Below are positions 7,484-15,593 of a DNA stretch of 64,000 nt, one piece after another. Location of the stretch: positions 6,999,001 to 7,063,000 of the forward strand of contig NZ_CP147518.1 of assembly GCF_037201965.1 (NCBI RefSeq), read 5' to 3'. The notes under the pieces were generated by a model. It did not search any database. It was not told where the DNA came from and worked only from the letters and a program-made list of their open reading frames with translations. Origin of the DNA: Spirosoma sp. SC4-14. GTDB taxonomy: Bacteria > Bacteroidota > Bacteroidia > Cytophagales > Spirosomataceae. Made by a program: the position numbers and the translations under genes. The stretch's first letter is position 1. Each line of letters begins with the position of its first letter.

Positions 7484-9718
7484 TCAGCTTAATAGCCTAT
7501 CCAGATGAATGGGCAGTTCGCGGATGCGCTTGCCGGTCGCGTGAAAAATAGCGTTGCCGATAGCGGCTGGCATGGCTACAATACCGATTTCGCCCAACCC
7601 TTTGGCTCCAAGCGGATTGACGATGGTGTCGACTTCATCGACAAAAATCACGTCGAGTTCATGAATATCGGCATTAACGGGAACATGGTACTCGGCCAGG
7701 TTATGATTCATAAAACGACCGAAACGATGATCCATAACACTTTCTTCTTCCAGTGCTTTACTGATTCCCCATACCATGCCGCCAATAATTTGCGAGCGGG
7801 CAGTCTTCGGATTCATGATACGCCCACCCGCAATGGCACTCACGGCCCGCGTTACCTTAACCGCACCTAACTCTTCATCGACCTGAACCTCTACAAATAC
7901 AGCCGAATGTGTATTTCGGGCATAGTTGCGCTGTTTGAGCATATTAGGCATCGACGTCGAGGTTTCACGCACGGCACGGCCACCATTCGAATCGACCACC
8001 GTCTGTAGCGACACCATGACGGCCGGATCGCTTTTCAGCCGGATGGCTTTATTGGCAAACTCCACCTGCGAAAAGCTTTTGTTGCTAAATGGAGACCCCG
8101 GCATGTTTTTCGCCAGCTTAAAGAGTGTTTTGCTCAGGTTTTCACAAACGGTTTTCACGGCCGACCCTACTGTTGCTACCGTCCAGGAGCCACCCTCAAT
8201 GGGGGCTAACGGCAACTCAGAATCGCCCAGTTTAAAGAGCACATCCTCGACCGGCATACCCAGTGTTTCGGCTGCAATTTGCGTCATAACCGTATAGGTT
8301 CCGGTACCGATGTCGGCTGTAGCACTACTCACGCGTAGCTTACCATTCACCATCAGCACGGCTTCGGCACGAGCGGGCCCCTGCGTAGCATCCCAGATGC
8401 CGGTAGCCATTCCCCAGCCGATCAGCAGATGGCCGTTGCGCATCGAGCGTGGCTCATAATTGCGATTGCTCCAGCCAAACCGCTCGGCACCCTGTCGAAA
8501 ACATTCCCGAAGCTCCTTACTCGAATAGGGTAAATCTTCGTTCATATCCCGATTCGTGTAGTTTTTTAGCCGTAGTTCGAGCGGGTCCATTTGCAGTTTA
8601 TAGGCCAGTTCGTCGACCGCCATTTCGAGCGCCGATATGCCCGTTACACCACCGGGTGCGCGCATATCGAGCGGAGTATACACATCTAGTGGCACAACCT
8701 TGTAATCATATCGAACATTCTCGGGTGGATAGAGCATACCAGACCAGTTAACAACGGTTTCGGTATAGTCTTCAAACTGTGATGTTTCGCTAATAGCATC
8801 ATGATAAAGAGCCTTCATGGTCCCATCGGCCGAAGCACCCAGACCCAGCGTCTGAATCGTGGCCGGGCGATGCCCAAACGTAAACATCTGTTGCCGAGTC
8901 AATGTTACCCGTACCGATCGTTTCAGTTGGCGGGCCGCCAGCACTGCCAGAAACAACTGGTATTGTGGCCGTAGTGCCGACCCGAAAGCGCCCCCCACAT
9001 ACGGCGACATAACCCGTACATCGCTGAACGGCATATTGAACACCTGAGAAACATACAATTGACTATTAGGGGCACCCTGCGTTTTGTCGTAGATGGTCAG
9101 TTTGCCATTTCGTTCATAAACGACTGTTGTGACAAATAACTCCATTGGATTATGATGTTCTATACCATGCACATACTGCGCCGAAACCTGCACCGGTGCC
9201 GCATTGAACTCTCCCTCAAAATTGCCTCTCGGTTTAGGTGGCGGTGGCTTAAGCAGGCTCATTAAACCCGATTCAGGCTTTCGCGCTTTTGACTTAGTAG
9301 CCTGCAAATCGGTTTCGTGCGGCTCTTCTTCGTACTCGATCTGAACCAGCGAAGCAGCATAGCGGGCCACTTCAACTGTTTCGGCAACAACCAACGCCAC
9401 AGGCTGACCATTATACTTAATCCGGGCATCTTCCAGCGGTCGGAAAGGCGAACCCGGTGGCGCATTCTGATCTTTATAACTCATATCGAACCAGGCCAGC
9501 TTAGGACGGTTCTCGTGCGTAAAAATTTCCAGAACACCTTCCAGACTGCGAGCATCAGCCGTATCGATTCGGGCAATTTTCCCTTTCGTAATGCTGCTGG
9601 ATATTACATAGCCGTAGACCAGATCAGGCACATTGAACTCCCCGGCATATTTTGCCTTTCCGGTCACTTTATCCACCCCGTCGACCCGATTGAGTGGTTT
9701 TCCGATATATTGAGTCAT
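7484..9718 (-). CDS. paoC: Molybdenum hydroxylase large subunit (PaoC/XdhA-like, molybdopterin-binding)
   Basis: The 744-residue protein is the molybdenum-cofactor subunit of a xanthine oxidase family enzyme, probably oxidising aldehydes or N-heterocycles. It begins with GKPLNRVDGVDKVTGKAKYA, has the cofactor segments GGAFGSALRPQYQ and MRAPGGVTGISALE, and contains the catalytic Glu near the C-terminus in GAKGLGEIGIV. The start at 9718 is chosen because upstream residues of the longer frame have no family character and overlap the FAD gene. It is the third gene of a minus-strand operon, 28 bp after the FAD subunit. The whole is laid out as E. coli paoABC. No paoD/xdhC maturation gene is in the window. 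Confidence 0.88.
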   Translation of the reverse strand: MTQYIGKPLNRVDGVDKVTGKAKYAGEFNVPDLVYGYVISSSITKGKIARIDTADARSLEGVLEIFTHENRPKLAWFDMSYKDQNAPPGSPFRPLEDARIKYNGQPVALVVAETVEVARYAASLVQIEYEEEPHETDLQATKSKARKPESGLMSLLKPPPPKPRGNFEGEFNAAPVQVSAQYVHGIEHHNPMELFVTTVVYERNGKLTIYDKTQGAPNSQLYVSQVFNMPFSDVRVMSPYVGGAFGSALRPQYQLFLAVLAARQLKRSVRVTLTRQQMFTFGHRPATIQTLGLGASADGTMKALYHDAISETSQFEDYTETVVNWSGMLYPPENVRYDYKVVPLDVYTPLDMRAPGGVTGISALEMAVDELAYKLQMDPLELRLKNYTNRDMNEDLPYSSKELRECFRQGAERFGWSNRNYEPRSMRNGHLLIGWGMATGIWDATQGPARAEAVLMVNGKLRVSSATADIGTGTYTVMTQIAAETLGMPVEDVLFKLGDSELPLAPIEGGSWTVATVGSAVKTVCENLSKTLFKLAKNMPGSPFSNKSFSQVEFANKAIRLKSDPAVMVSLQTVVDSNGGRAVRETSTSMPNMLKQRNYARNTHSAVFVEVQVDEELGAVKVTRAVSAIAGGRIMNPKTARSQIIGGMVWGISKALEEESVMDHRFGRFMNHNLAEYHVPVNADIHELDVIFVDEVDTIVNPLGAKGLGEIGIVAMPAAIGNAIFHATGKRIRELPIHLDRLLS

Positions 9719-9746
9719 ACAAATAGATTCTGATTTAGCAGTTAAC

Positions 9747-10754
9747 CTACATGGGTTGAAGCAGATTGGTTGGCCCCGAAGCAGCTTGCTCCAGGGCTCG
9801 AACAATGGCCCGTTTGCCCAGTTCAATTTTAAACGTATTGTGTCCGTAGCCACGGGCCCCTTCGAGCAATTTTTGGGCAACGGACACAAAACTGGCTTTC
9901 TGGGCGGGCTTGCCAATCAACATAGCTTCGGCTTCTGACCTGCGCCAGGGTTTATGTGCTACGCCACCCAAAGCGATTCGGGCATCGGTAATCTGGTCGC
10001 CATCTATTTCCAGACCAACGGCAACAGATACCAGCGCAAACGCATACGAAGCCCGGTCGCGCACTTTCAGATAGGTATAATGATCGGCAAAACCTTTTGC
10101 CGGTAAATCGATTGCCGTTACCAGCTCGCCCGGTTTAATGATATTATCATATTGCGGTTCGTCGCCCGGAAGCCGGTGAAACTCGGCAATAGGAATGCTA
10201 CGCTCACCCAGGGGGCCCAACACCTGCACCACCGCATCGAGTGCCCGCAAGGCAACACACATATCCGACGGATGCGTGGCAATGCAGCTTTCGCTCGTTC
10301 CCAGAATAGCATGAATGCGATTATAGCCGTTTATGGCCCCACAGCCCGAACCCGGCTGGCGTTTGTTGCAGGGCATAGCCGGGTCGTAGAAATAATAACA
10401 GCGGGTTCGCTGAAACAGGTTGCCGCCATTGGTAGCCATATTCCGCAGTTGGGGCGATGCCCCTGCCAGAATAGCCTGCGACAAGAGTGGATACCGCTTT
10501 TCGACCTCCTCATGGTAGGCCGTATCGGCGTTGGTTACTAAAGCACCAAGCCGCAAACCACCGTCAGCCGTATTTTCGATAGTAGTTAACGGCAACTGAT
10601 TAATGTCGACCAGCCGGTTTGGCCGTTCAACATTCACCTTCATCAGGTCCAGAATGTTAGTTCCACCGGCAATAAACTTAGCCTCCTGATGGGCGGCTAC
10701 ATCACGAACTGCCAAATCAATTTCGGCGGGACGGACATACGAAAAGCTATTCAT
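9747..10754 (-). CDS. paoB: Molybdenum hydroxylase FAD-binding subunit with extra Fe-S ligands (PaoB-like)
   Basis: The 335-residue protein is the CO dehydrogenase-type FAD subunit, with the FAD motifs AGGTNILDLMK and NGGNLFQRTRC. Between residues about 115 and 165 it has an added Cys-containing segment: RCYYFYDPAMPCNKRQPGSGC followed by ESC and DMC. In E. coli PaoB a comparable insertion binds a [4Fe-4S] cluster, so this subunit probably has one as well and passes electrons between the 2Fe-2S subunit and FAD. Its ATG overlaps the end of the small-subunit gene by 8 bp. It is cytoplasmic by sequence; no signal peptide is seen. Confidence 0.87.
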   Translation of the reverse strand: MNSFSYVRPAEIDLAVRDVAAHQEAKFIAGGTNILDLMKVNVERPNRLVDINQLPLTTIENTADGGLRLGALVTNADTAYHEEVEKRYPLLSQAILAGASPQLRNMATNGGNLFQRTRCYYFYDPAMPCNKRQPGSGCGAINGYNRIHAILGTSESCIATHPSDMCVALRALDAVVQVLGPLGERSIPIAEFHRLPGDEPQYDNIIKPGELVTAIDLPAKGFADHYTYLKVRDRASYAFALVSVAVGLEIDGDQITDARIALGGVAHKPWRRSEAEAMLIGKPAQKASFVSVAQKLLEGARGYGHNTFKIELGKRAIVRALEQAASGPTNLLQPM

Positions 10755-11298
10755 TGAGTAAGGCTTTAGAATTGATTTGCATCACCTCGCTAATAGCGTC
10801 AACAATGTGCGGATAGGCTCCGCATCGGCAGATATTGCCACTCATTAGCTCTCGTATATCGTCAGTAGTGCGGGCACGCCCTTCATTGATAAGACCAACG
10901 GCCGAACAAATCTGCCCCGGCGTGCAATAACCGCATTGATAAGCATCATGATTGATAAAGGCCGTCTGCAAAGGATGCAAATCAACTGAATCGCCTTCAC
11001 TGTTCGCCAGGCCCTCAATTGTTGTTATTTCGGCTCCCTCTTTCATCACTGCCAGCGTCAGGCATGAATTAATCCGTTTCCCATCAACCAGCACCGTACA
11101 GGCTCCACACTGCCCATGATCGCAGCCTTTTTTTGTGCCGGTCAGGTTCAGGTATTCACGAAGCGCATCGAGCAAACTGGTCCAGGGTGCCAGTTCAAGT
11201 TGTTGTTGAGTACCATTAAGGGTCAGTGTGATAAGTTGCTTCTCAGGCAACGCAATGGGTGTTTCCGAAAGCTCAGGAAGTAAGGTTGTCGTCGGCAT
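10747..11298 (-). CDS. paoA: Molybdenum hydroxylase [2Fe-2S] subunit (PaoA-like)
   Basis: The 183-residue protein has the two Fe-S modules of the family: the plant-ferredoxin-type CDHGQCGACTVLVDGKRINSC and the C-terminal CGYCTPGQ with NICRCGAYP. These carry electrons from the molybdenum site to FAD. It is the first gene of the operon and is transcribed into the FAD and molybdenum subunits. E. coli PaoA has a long twin-arginine leader, but this N-terminus (MPTTTLLPELSETPIALPEKQ) has no twin arginine and no hydrophobic segment, so the complex would stay in the cytoplasm unless a longer start exists, which I do not see. Confidence 0.87.
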   Translation of the reverse strand: MPTTTLLPELSETPIALPEKQLITLTLNGTQQQLELAPWTSLLDALREYLNLTGTKKGCDHGQCGACTVLVDGKRINSCLTLAVMKEGAEITTIEGLANSEGDSVDLHPLQTAFINHDAYQCGYCTPGQICSAVGLINEGRARTTDDIRELMSGNICRCGAYPHIVDAISEVMQINSKALLNE

Positions 11299-11552
11299 AG
11301 ATCATTTGCGGGTTAGTGGCATCGATCAGATAAGCAGTAGAACGGCTGGTTCCGGTTGATGTTTAAAAATCTATAGAAATACTAGGCAAATAATTTCAGG
11401 AGTTATTTACCGGACCCATGCACCACTTATCCCTTATTTTCACTACCTCATAACTTTACCTGAACTTCTTAAAATAGCAACACACTCTCATTCGTTATTC
11501 TGCCATGTTGCGTTAATTAATCCTCTACTTTGCAGTCCTCTTCGGTTATGCC

Positions 11553-12635
11553 ATGAAAACGGCTTTATCATTACCAACATTAATACTAGGAACAGCTCTT
11601 AACAGCCTTGTAGTGGCGCAAACGCCAGACCAGAGTACATTTATTTGTCGATATACCGGAGGGAGCGTTGGGCCGCAGGTGATCTGTGCCAACTCCAATT
11701 CGACCTCGAAAGGCCACGCCGAACGCGTAGTTGACAAAATTCTGAAGCCTATTGGTCTCATGCGGAATTTTCAGGTTATGGAATGCTCTAATACCGACAA
11801 CTGCTTTGCTACCGTCGTGAAAGGGCAACGGTTCATCATTTATGATGCCGCTTTTATGCAAAGCATCGAAGAAGAAACCGAAACCGACTGGTCGGCCATT
11901 AGCATTATGGCCCACGAAATTGGGCACCATCTTCAGGGACACACGATTGATGGTCGGGGTGGGCAGCCTCAGAAAGAAATTGAAGCCGATCGGTTTTCAG
12001 GCTTTGTACTACACCAGCTAGGGGCATCACTCAATGAAGCTACTATAGCCGTACGAACACTGGGCGACGAGCACGCTACGTCGACACACCCGGCTAAACC
12101 GGCTCGCATCGAAGCAATTCGGAAAGGCTGGCTCGAAGCCGAAGCGATGTATCCCAAAAGCCATACGCTCGTGAAAACCTCAGCGCCTATGGCTCCCAAA
12201 AAGCTCAATACCAACTCAACCATTACCACGGCATCGTCGCGTCCGGTAGTAGCTCCTGCTACTACACCAACTCGTGCTACTGTTGGCTGTATTACGGGCG
12301 ATTGTGAGGACGGAACAGGCATCTTTGTGTATCCGACCCGCGAGCGTTATGCCGGAGAATTTGAAGAAGGCGATAAACACGGCGAAGGCATTGAATACTA
12401 TGCCGATGGAAAGGTAAAGTACAAAGGCAATTTCCGCGATAACCTTCGCTCAGACTACGGTGTATACTACTACCGCAATGGCGACAAATATGAAGGCTGG
12501 TTCGAGAAGAATGTCCCCAACGGAAAAGGGGTCTACTATTTTGCCGATGGCAGTCGTATTGTAGCCATCTTCAAAAACGGTCAGCCGCTCAAAGGCGGAG
12601 TTTTATACAACGCCGACGGAGAGCGGGTGGAGTAA
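11553..12635 (+). CDS. Exported M48-like metallopeptidase fused to MORN repeats
   Basis: The 360-residue protein has a signal peptide (to about residue 22, VVAQ), then a zinc-peptidase region with AHEIGHHLQGHT (HExxH near residue 120) and a downstream EIEADRFSG that supplies the third ligand, as in M48-like enzymes. After a Thr/Ala/Pro-rich linker (about residues 210-245) come four or so MORN-type repeats (YAGEFEEGDKHGEG, YKGNFRDN, YEGWFEKNVPNGKGVYYF). MORN repeats bind lipids or proteins. The arrangement suggests a periplasmic or surface protease held at membranes. It is a single gene upstream of a perfect 26-bp palindrome and is convergent with rocD. Confidence 0.78.
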   Translation: MKTALSLPTLILGTALNSLVVAQTPDQSTFICRYTGGSVGPQVICANSNSTSKGHAERVVDKILKPIGLMRNFQVMECSNTDNCFATVVKGQRFIIYDAAFMQSIEEETETDWSAISIMAHEIGHHLQGHTIDGRGGQPQKEIEADRFSGFVLHQLGASLNEATIAVRTLGDEHATSTHPAKPARIEAIRKGWLEAEAMYPKSHTLVKTSAPMAPKKLNTNSTITTASSRPVVAPATTPTRATVGCITGDCEDGTGIFVYPTRERYAGEFEEGDKHGEGIEYYADGKVKYKGNFRDNLRSDYGVYYYRNGDKYEGWFEKNVPNGKGVYYFADGSRIVAIFKNGQPLKGGVLYNADGERVE

Positions 12636-12655
12636 AGGAAGGCGAAAACAATTGA

Positions 12656-12720
12656 ATTGTCTACAGAGGACACAAAGTAATCGACCATTGAATTATTACT
12701 TTGTGTCCTCTGTAGACAAT
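12656..12720. repeat. Perfect 26-bp inverted repeat between convergent genes
   Basis: Arms 12656-12681 and 12695-12720 are exactly complementary over 26 bases with a 13-base loop. The gap lies between the convergent MORN-peptidase and rocD genes, so it can act as a bidirectional terminator, but no long T-tract follows the stem. It belongs to the set of long-armed palindromes described in the findings. Confidence 0.85.
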
Positions 12721-12734
12721 GATTTTTTACTCGA

Positions 12735-13982
12735 TCAAAACTCCAGAATTGTTTTTTCGATTATATCGCAGGCTTCGTGCATTTGCTCTTCGGTAATAAC
12801 CAGTGGCGGAGCAAACCGAATTTTGTCGCCGTGTGTAGGCTTAGTTATCAGCCCGTTGTCTTTTAGCTTCAGGCAGATTTCCCAGGCGGTTTCTGAACCA
12901 AGCTCAGGCCGTTCGGCAATTACAATGGCATTCAGCAGTCCTTTACCCCGCACCGATTTAACCAGTTCGGTTTTCTGGCTCAGGGCTATCATTCGGTCAC
13001 GGAAAATTTCGCCCATTGCCATCGCATTTTCGGCCAGTTTCTCCTCTTCAACTACCCGAAGTGCCTCCATTGTCACCACACAGGCCAGCGGATTACCGCC
13101 ATACGTGCTACCATGCTCACCCGGTTTAATCGTCAGCATAACCTCATCGGAAGTCAGAACGGCCGATACGGGCATAGTTCCACCCGATAAGGCTTTACCC
13201 AGAATAAGCAGATCAGGCTTTACGCCTTCGTGATCGCAGGCTACCCGCATTCCTGTCCGCCCGATGCCGGTCTGTACTTCATCGGCAATGAACAGTACAT
13301 TATATTTAGTGCATAGTTCGCGAACACCGCGCAGATAGCCCTCATTGGGCACTACTACACCGGCTTCGCCCTGAATAGGCTCCACCATGAAACCGGCAAT
13401 ATTCGGATCGTTTTTAAATGTTTCTTCAAGCGCAGCCAGGTCATTATACGGGATAATAATATAGCCCGGAAGCAGCGGCCCAAAATCGTTGGTACTGCTC
13501 GGATCAGTCGACGACGAAATAGCAGCCAGCGTACGTCCCCAGAAATTACCGGCGGCATACACCGTTTTAGCCTGATTCTGTGGAATACCTTTTACCTTAT
13601 ACGCCCATTTTCGCGTTAGTTTCAGGGCTGTTTCCCCCCCTTCGGCTCCCGAGTTCATCAGCAAAGCCTTATCGTAGCCAAAATACTCGCAAAGGAATTT
13701 TTCGCAAAGGCCGGTTTTATCATTGTAAAAAGCCCGCGACGTAAGGGTTAGGCGTTGTGCCTGCTGAATCATGGCATTGATAATCCGGGGATGGCAATGC
13801 CCCTGACTAACGGCGCTATAAGCCGACAGAAAGTCAAAATAGCGCTTCCCTTCTACATCCCATACGAAAACGCCTTCGCCCCGTGTCAAAACAACCGGAA
13901 CAGGATGATAGTTATGCGCCCCGTAGTGCCATTCTAATTGCATGGCCTGGTCGGCGGCAGAAATCGGCATAGTCGTTTCCAT
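12735..13982 (-). CDS. rocD: Ornithine--oxo-acid aminotransferase
   Basis: The 415-residue protein is a class-III PLP aminotransferase. The N-terminal EWHYGAHNYHPVPVVLTRGEG matches ornithine aminotransferases. The cofactor-binding segments LLMNSGAEGGETALKLTRKW and FIADEVQTGIGRTG are present, and the PLP Lys is in LILGKALSGGTMPVSA near residue 255. It would convert ornithine and 2-oxoglutarate to glutamate semialdehyde and glutamate in arginine/proline metabolism. A minus-strand promoter (TTTG at 14131-14134, 20 bases, TATTTTTG at 14103-14110) fits well. Its leader would contain the 23-bp palindrome at 14023-14089. Confidence 0.93.
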   Translation of the reverse strand: METTMPISAADQAMQLEWHYGAHNYHPVPVVLTRGEGVFVWDVEGKRYFDFLSAYSAVSQGHCHPRIINAMIQQAQRLTLTSRAFYNDKTGLCEKFLCEYFGYDKALLMNSGAEGGETALKLTRKWAYKVKGIPQNQAKTVYAAGNFWGRTLAAISSSTDPSSTNDFGPLLPGYIIIPYNDLAALEETFKNDPNIAGFMVEPIQGEAGVVVPNEGYLRGVRELCTKYNVLFIADEVQTGIGRTGMRVACDHEGVKPDLLILGKALSGGTMPVSAVLTSDEVMLTIKPGEHGSTYGGNPLACVVTMEALRVVEEEKLAENAMAMGEIFRDRMIALSQKTELVKSVRGKGLLNAIVIAERPELGSETAWEICLKLKDNGLITKPTHGDKIRFAPPLVITEEQMHEACDIIEKTILEF

Positions 13983-14022
13983 AGCTTGCAGTGAACGAAG
14001 TTAAACTTTAAAGACGCTGGAT

Positions 14023-14089
14023 GCTGGCGGTTAGACGCTGGCTATCGGCTGCTAGACAAACATCCAATAGCCAGCGTCTAACCGCCAGC
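14023..14089. repeat. Perfect 23-bp inverted repeat in the rocD leader
   Basis: Arms 14023-14045 and 14067-14089 match exactly with a 21-base loop. The left arm contains the direct repeat GACGCTGG seen twice nearby. The element is in a 155-bp gap between divergent genes, so it cannot be a simple terminator of a flanking gene. If the promoter at 14103-14134 is right, the hairpin forms in the rocD mRNA leader, ending 40 bases before the ATG. Confidence 0.85.
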
Positions 14090-14102
14090 GAACCCTTTGC
14101 AT

Positions 14103-14134
14103 CAAAAATACGGTTATTCGCTCATACCCCCAAA
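14103..14134 (-). promoter_or_regulatory. Bacteroidota-type promoter for rocD
   Basis: On the minus strand TTTG (14134-14131) is followed after 20 bases by TATTTTTG (14110-14103). This is a full match to the Bacteroidota -33/-7 pattern TTTG-N~20-TANNTTTG. Transcription would start near 14097 and run through the 23-bp palindrome to rocD. The downstream part overlaps the region before the DUF5522 gene. Confidence 0.6.
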
Positions 14135-14137
14135 CGC

Positions 14138-14308
14138 ATGAAACAGCAGCCAGCGAAGCCTAAAATTCCCGGTTTAGCAGACGACGATTACTACTACACG
14201 CCTGAGGGTTTTGTGGTCTTTACGGCCTCCTATCACCTAAAACGCGGGTATTGCTGCCGAAATGGTTGCCGTCATTGCCCGTATGGATTCAAAAAAAAGG
14301 GAGAATGA
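14138..14308 (+). CDS. Small Cys-rich DUF5522 protein
   Basis: The 56-residue protein ends with GYCCRNGCRHCPYGFKKKGE. The CCxxxCxxCPYG arrangement and preceding LADDDYYYTPEGFVVFT are typical of DUF5522 proteins, often annotated as small metal-binding proteins of unknown role. The ATG at 14138 gives the family N-terminus; the longer frame from 14021 is mostly palindrome sequence. It stands 60 bp before rpmB on the same strand, but rpmB has its own promoter between them. The four Cys suggest zinc or an Fe-S cluster. Confidence 0.75.
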   Translation: MKQQPAKPKIPGLADDDYYYTPEGFVVFTASYHLKRGYCCRNGCRHCPYGFKKKGE

Positions 14309-14309
14309 A

Positions 14310-14340
14310 TTGCAGATTATGAATTGATTAGCTAATTTTG
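14310..14340 (+). promoter_or_regulatory. Bacteroidota-type promoter for rpmB
   Basis: TTG at 14310-14312 is followed after 20 bases by TAATTTTG at 14333-14340, a full -7 match. The rpmB ATG is 28 bases further on. The -33 element overlaps the end of the DUF5522 gene. Confidence 0.65.
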
Positions 14341-14368
14341 CGCCCTCATACGGAAAACGAGTACGGTA

Positions 14369-14608
14369 ATGGCCAGAGTTTGTCAAATCACAGGAAAACG
14401 CACACGCGTAGGAAACAACGTTTCGCACGCTAACAATAAAACCAAGCGTAAATTTTATCCGAACCTGCAAAAGAAGCGGTTCTTCGTTGAATCAACCGGC
14501 GAGTGGATTACGCTGAAAGTAGCTACATCTGCTATCAAGACCATCAATAAAAACGGTCTGGAAGCAACACTCCGTAAGGCTTACGAACGCGGTACGCTGT
14601 CGGTATAG
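14369..14608 (+). CDS. rpmB: 50S ribosomal protein L28
   Basis: The 79-residue protein begins MARVCQITGKRTRVGNNVSHAN, the unmistakable L28 start, followed by the basic NKTKRKFYPNLQKKRF and the conserved TLKVATSAIKTINKNG. It is part of the large ribosomal subunit. In many bacteria of this group rpmG follows directly; here a terminator and then a pseudouridine synthase follow, so rpmB is transcribed alone. Confidence 0.96.
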   Translation: MARVCQITGKRTRVGNNVSHANNKTKRKFYPNLQKKRFFVESTGEWITLKVATSAIKTINKNGLEATLRKAYERGTLSV

Positions 14609-14632
14609 TCTTTTGAAAGATATTGATTCGTG

Positions 14633-14661
14633 AGCCTCTTCCGGCATGGAGGAGGCTTTTT
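14633..14661 (+). terminator. Intrinsic terminator after rpmB
   Basis: Arms 14633-14642 and 14648-14657 (AGCCTCTTCC with GGAGGAGGCT) form a 10-bp stem with one G-U pair and a 5-base loop, followed by TTTTT. It lies 25 bp after the rpmB stop. Confidence 0.85.
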
Positions 14662-14681
14662 GTGTTTAGTATTCGGTATCA

Positions 14682-14767
14682 GGTTTATGGTTTACAGTTG
14701 CTGGTTGCTTTGCTCAAAAAGATGTATGCGAATAGGCAAAGCAACCAGCAACTGTAAACCATAAACC
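14682..14767. repeat. Perfect 32-bp inverted repeat before a pseudouridine synthase gene
   Basis: Arms 14682-14713 and 14736-14767 are exactly complementary over 32 bases with a 22-base loop. The right arm ends 14 bp before the ATG at 14782. A separate terminator for rpmB already exists upstream, and no T-tract follows, so this palindrome is not needed to end rpmB. Confidence 0.88.
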
Positions 14768-14781
14768 GAATATAGACCATT

Positions 14782-15504
14782 ATGAAACTAACTTTTGAAG
14801 ATCTGATCGTTTTCGAGAACGAGGATTATATACTCATTAACAAACCCCCCTATGTAGCTTCGCTCGATGAGCGAACAAATGACCGGGGGGGGCAAAGTAT
14901 CATCCGAATGGCGAAAGCCTACCACCCGGATGCACAGCTTGGGCATCGGCTCGATAAAGAAACATCGGGGATTCTGGCTATTGCCAAAAATCCCGACGCC
15001 TATCGGCACCTGGCAATGCAGTTCGAACATCGGGAATTAACCAAGCGCTACCATGCTGTTGTGAATGGTGTGCATGATTTCGATGGCATTTCAGTTTTCC
15101 TGCCTATCTCGCCCATTAAAGACGGCACAGCCGTTCGTATTGATCGGGAGAAAGGAAAAGTAGCCGAAACGATCTTCAACACCTTACGCGCCTACCGCAC
15201 AACAACTCTGGTCGAGTGTTTGCCCATTACGGGCCGAATGCACCAGATTCGCGTGCATCTGATGTGTCTGAAAGCTCCTATCGTCAACGATCCAACCTAT
15301 GGTGGCGAGCCAGTGTATTTATCCCAGATCAAGCGGAACTTCAACCTCAAGCAAAATACAGAAGAACTCCCACTGATTCAACGAGTTGCGCTGCATGCAT
15401 ATTCATTAACATTCAGCTTGCTCAATGGCGAAGAACAAACCTTTGAAGCGCCCTATCCTAAAGACTTTGCCGTATTAGTAAAGCAATTAGAAAAATTTAG
15501 TTAA
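14782..15504 (+). CDS. RluA-family RNA pseudouridine synthase
   Basis: The 240-residue protein is a compact RluA-family enzyme without an S4 domain. The catalytic motif HRLDKETSGILAIAK (Asp near residue 58) is intact, and the conserved ITGRMHQIRVHL and NDPTYGG follow. It would convert uridine to pseudouridine in rRNA or tRNA; which site cannot be told from sequence. The reading frame runs right after the 32-bp palindrome. A second RluA-family gene lies at 21351-22082. Confidence 0.9.
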   Translation: MKLTFEDLIVFENEDYILINKPPYVASLDERTNDRGGQSIIRMAKAYHPDAQLGHRLDKETSGILAIAKNPDAYRHLAMQFEHRELTKRYHAVVNGVHDFDGISVFLPISPIKDGTAVRIDREKGKVAETIFNTLRAYRTTTLVECLPITGRMHQIRVHLMCLKAPIVNDPTYGGEPVYLSQIKRNFNLKQNTEELPLIQRVALHAYSLTFSLLNGEEQTFEAPYPKDFAVLVKQLEKFS

Positions 15505-15529
15505 GCCAATGTTCGGTTTGTGGGTTTCG

Positions 15530-15576
15530 GTTTATAGTTTTCGGTGATTTTCGGCCGTTTACCGAAAACTATAAAC
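15530..15576. repeat. Perfect 16-bp inverted repeat before a Dabb gene
   Basis: Arms 15530-15545 and 15561-15576 match over 16 bases with a 15-base loop. The element ends 17 bp before the ATG at 15594 and starts 25 bp after the preceding stop. It could work as a terminator for the upstream gene, but it is followed by only AAAAAAC, not a T-tract, on the plus strand. Confidence 0.75.
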
Positions 15577-15593
15577 AAAAAACTTTACCTCCA

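Noticed and set aside
12652..13233. Open frame of 193 codons on the plus strand opposite rocD
   Set aside because: It is antisense to a well-supported aminotransferase, has Ser/Ile-rich low-complexity sequence and no family match; it is a shadow frame.
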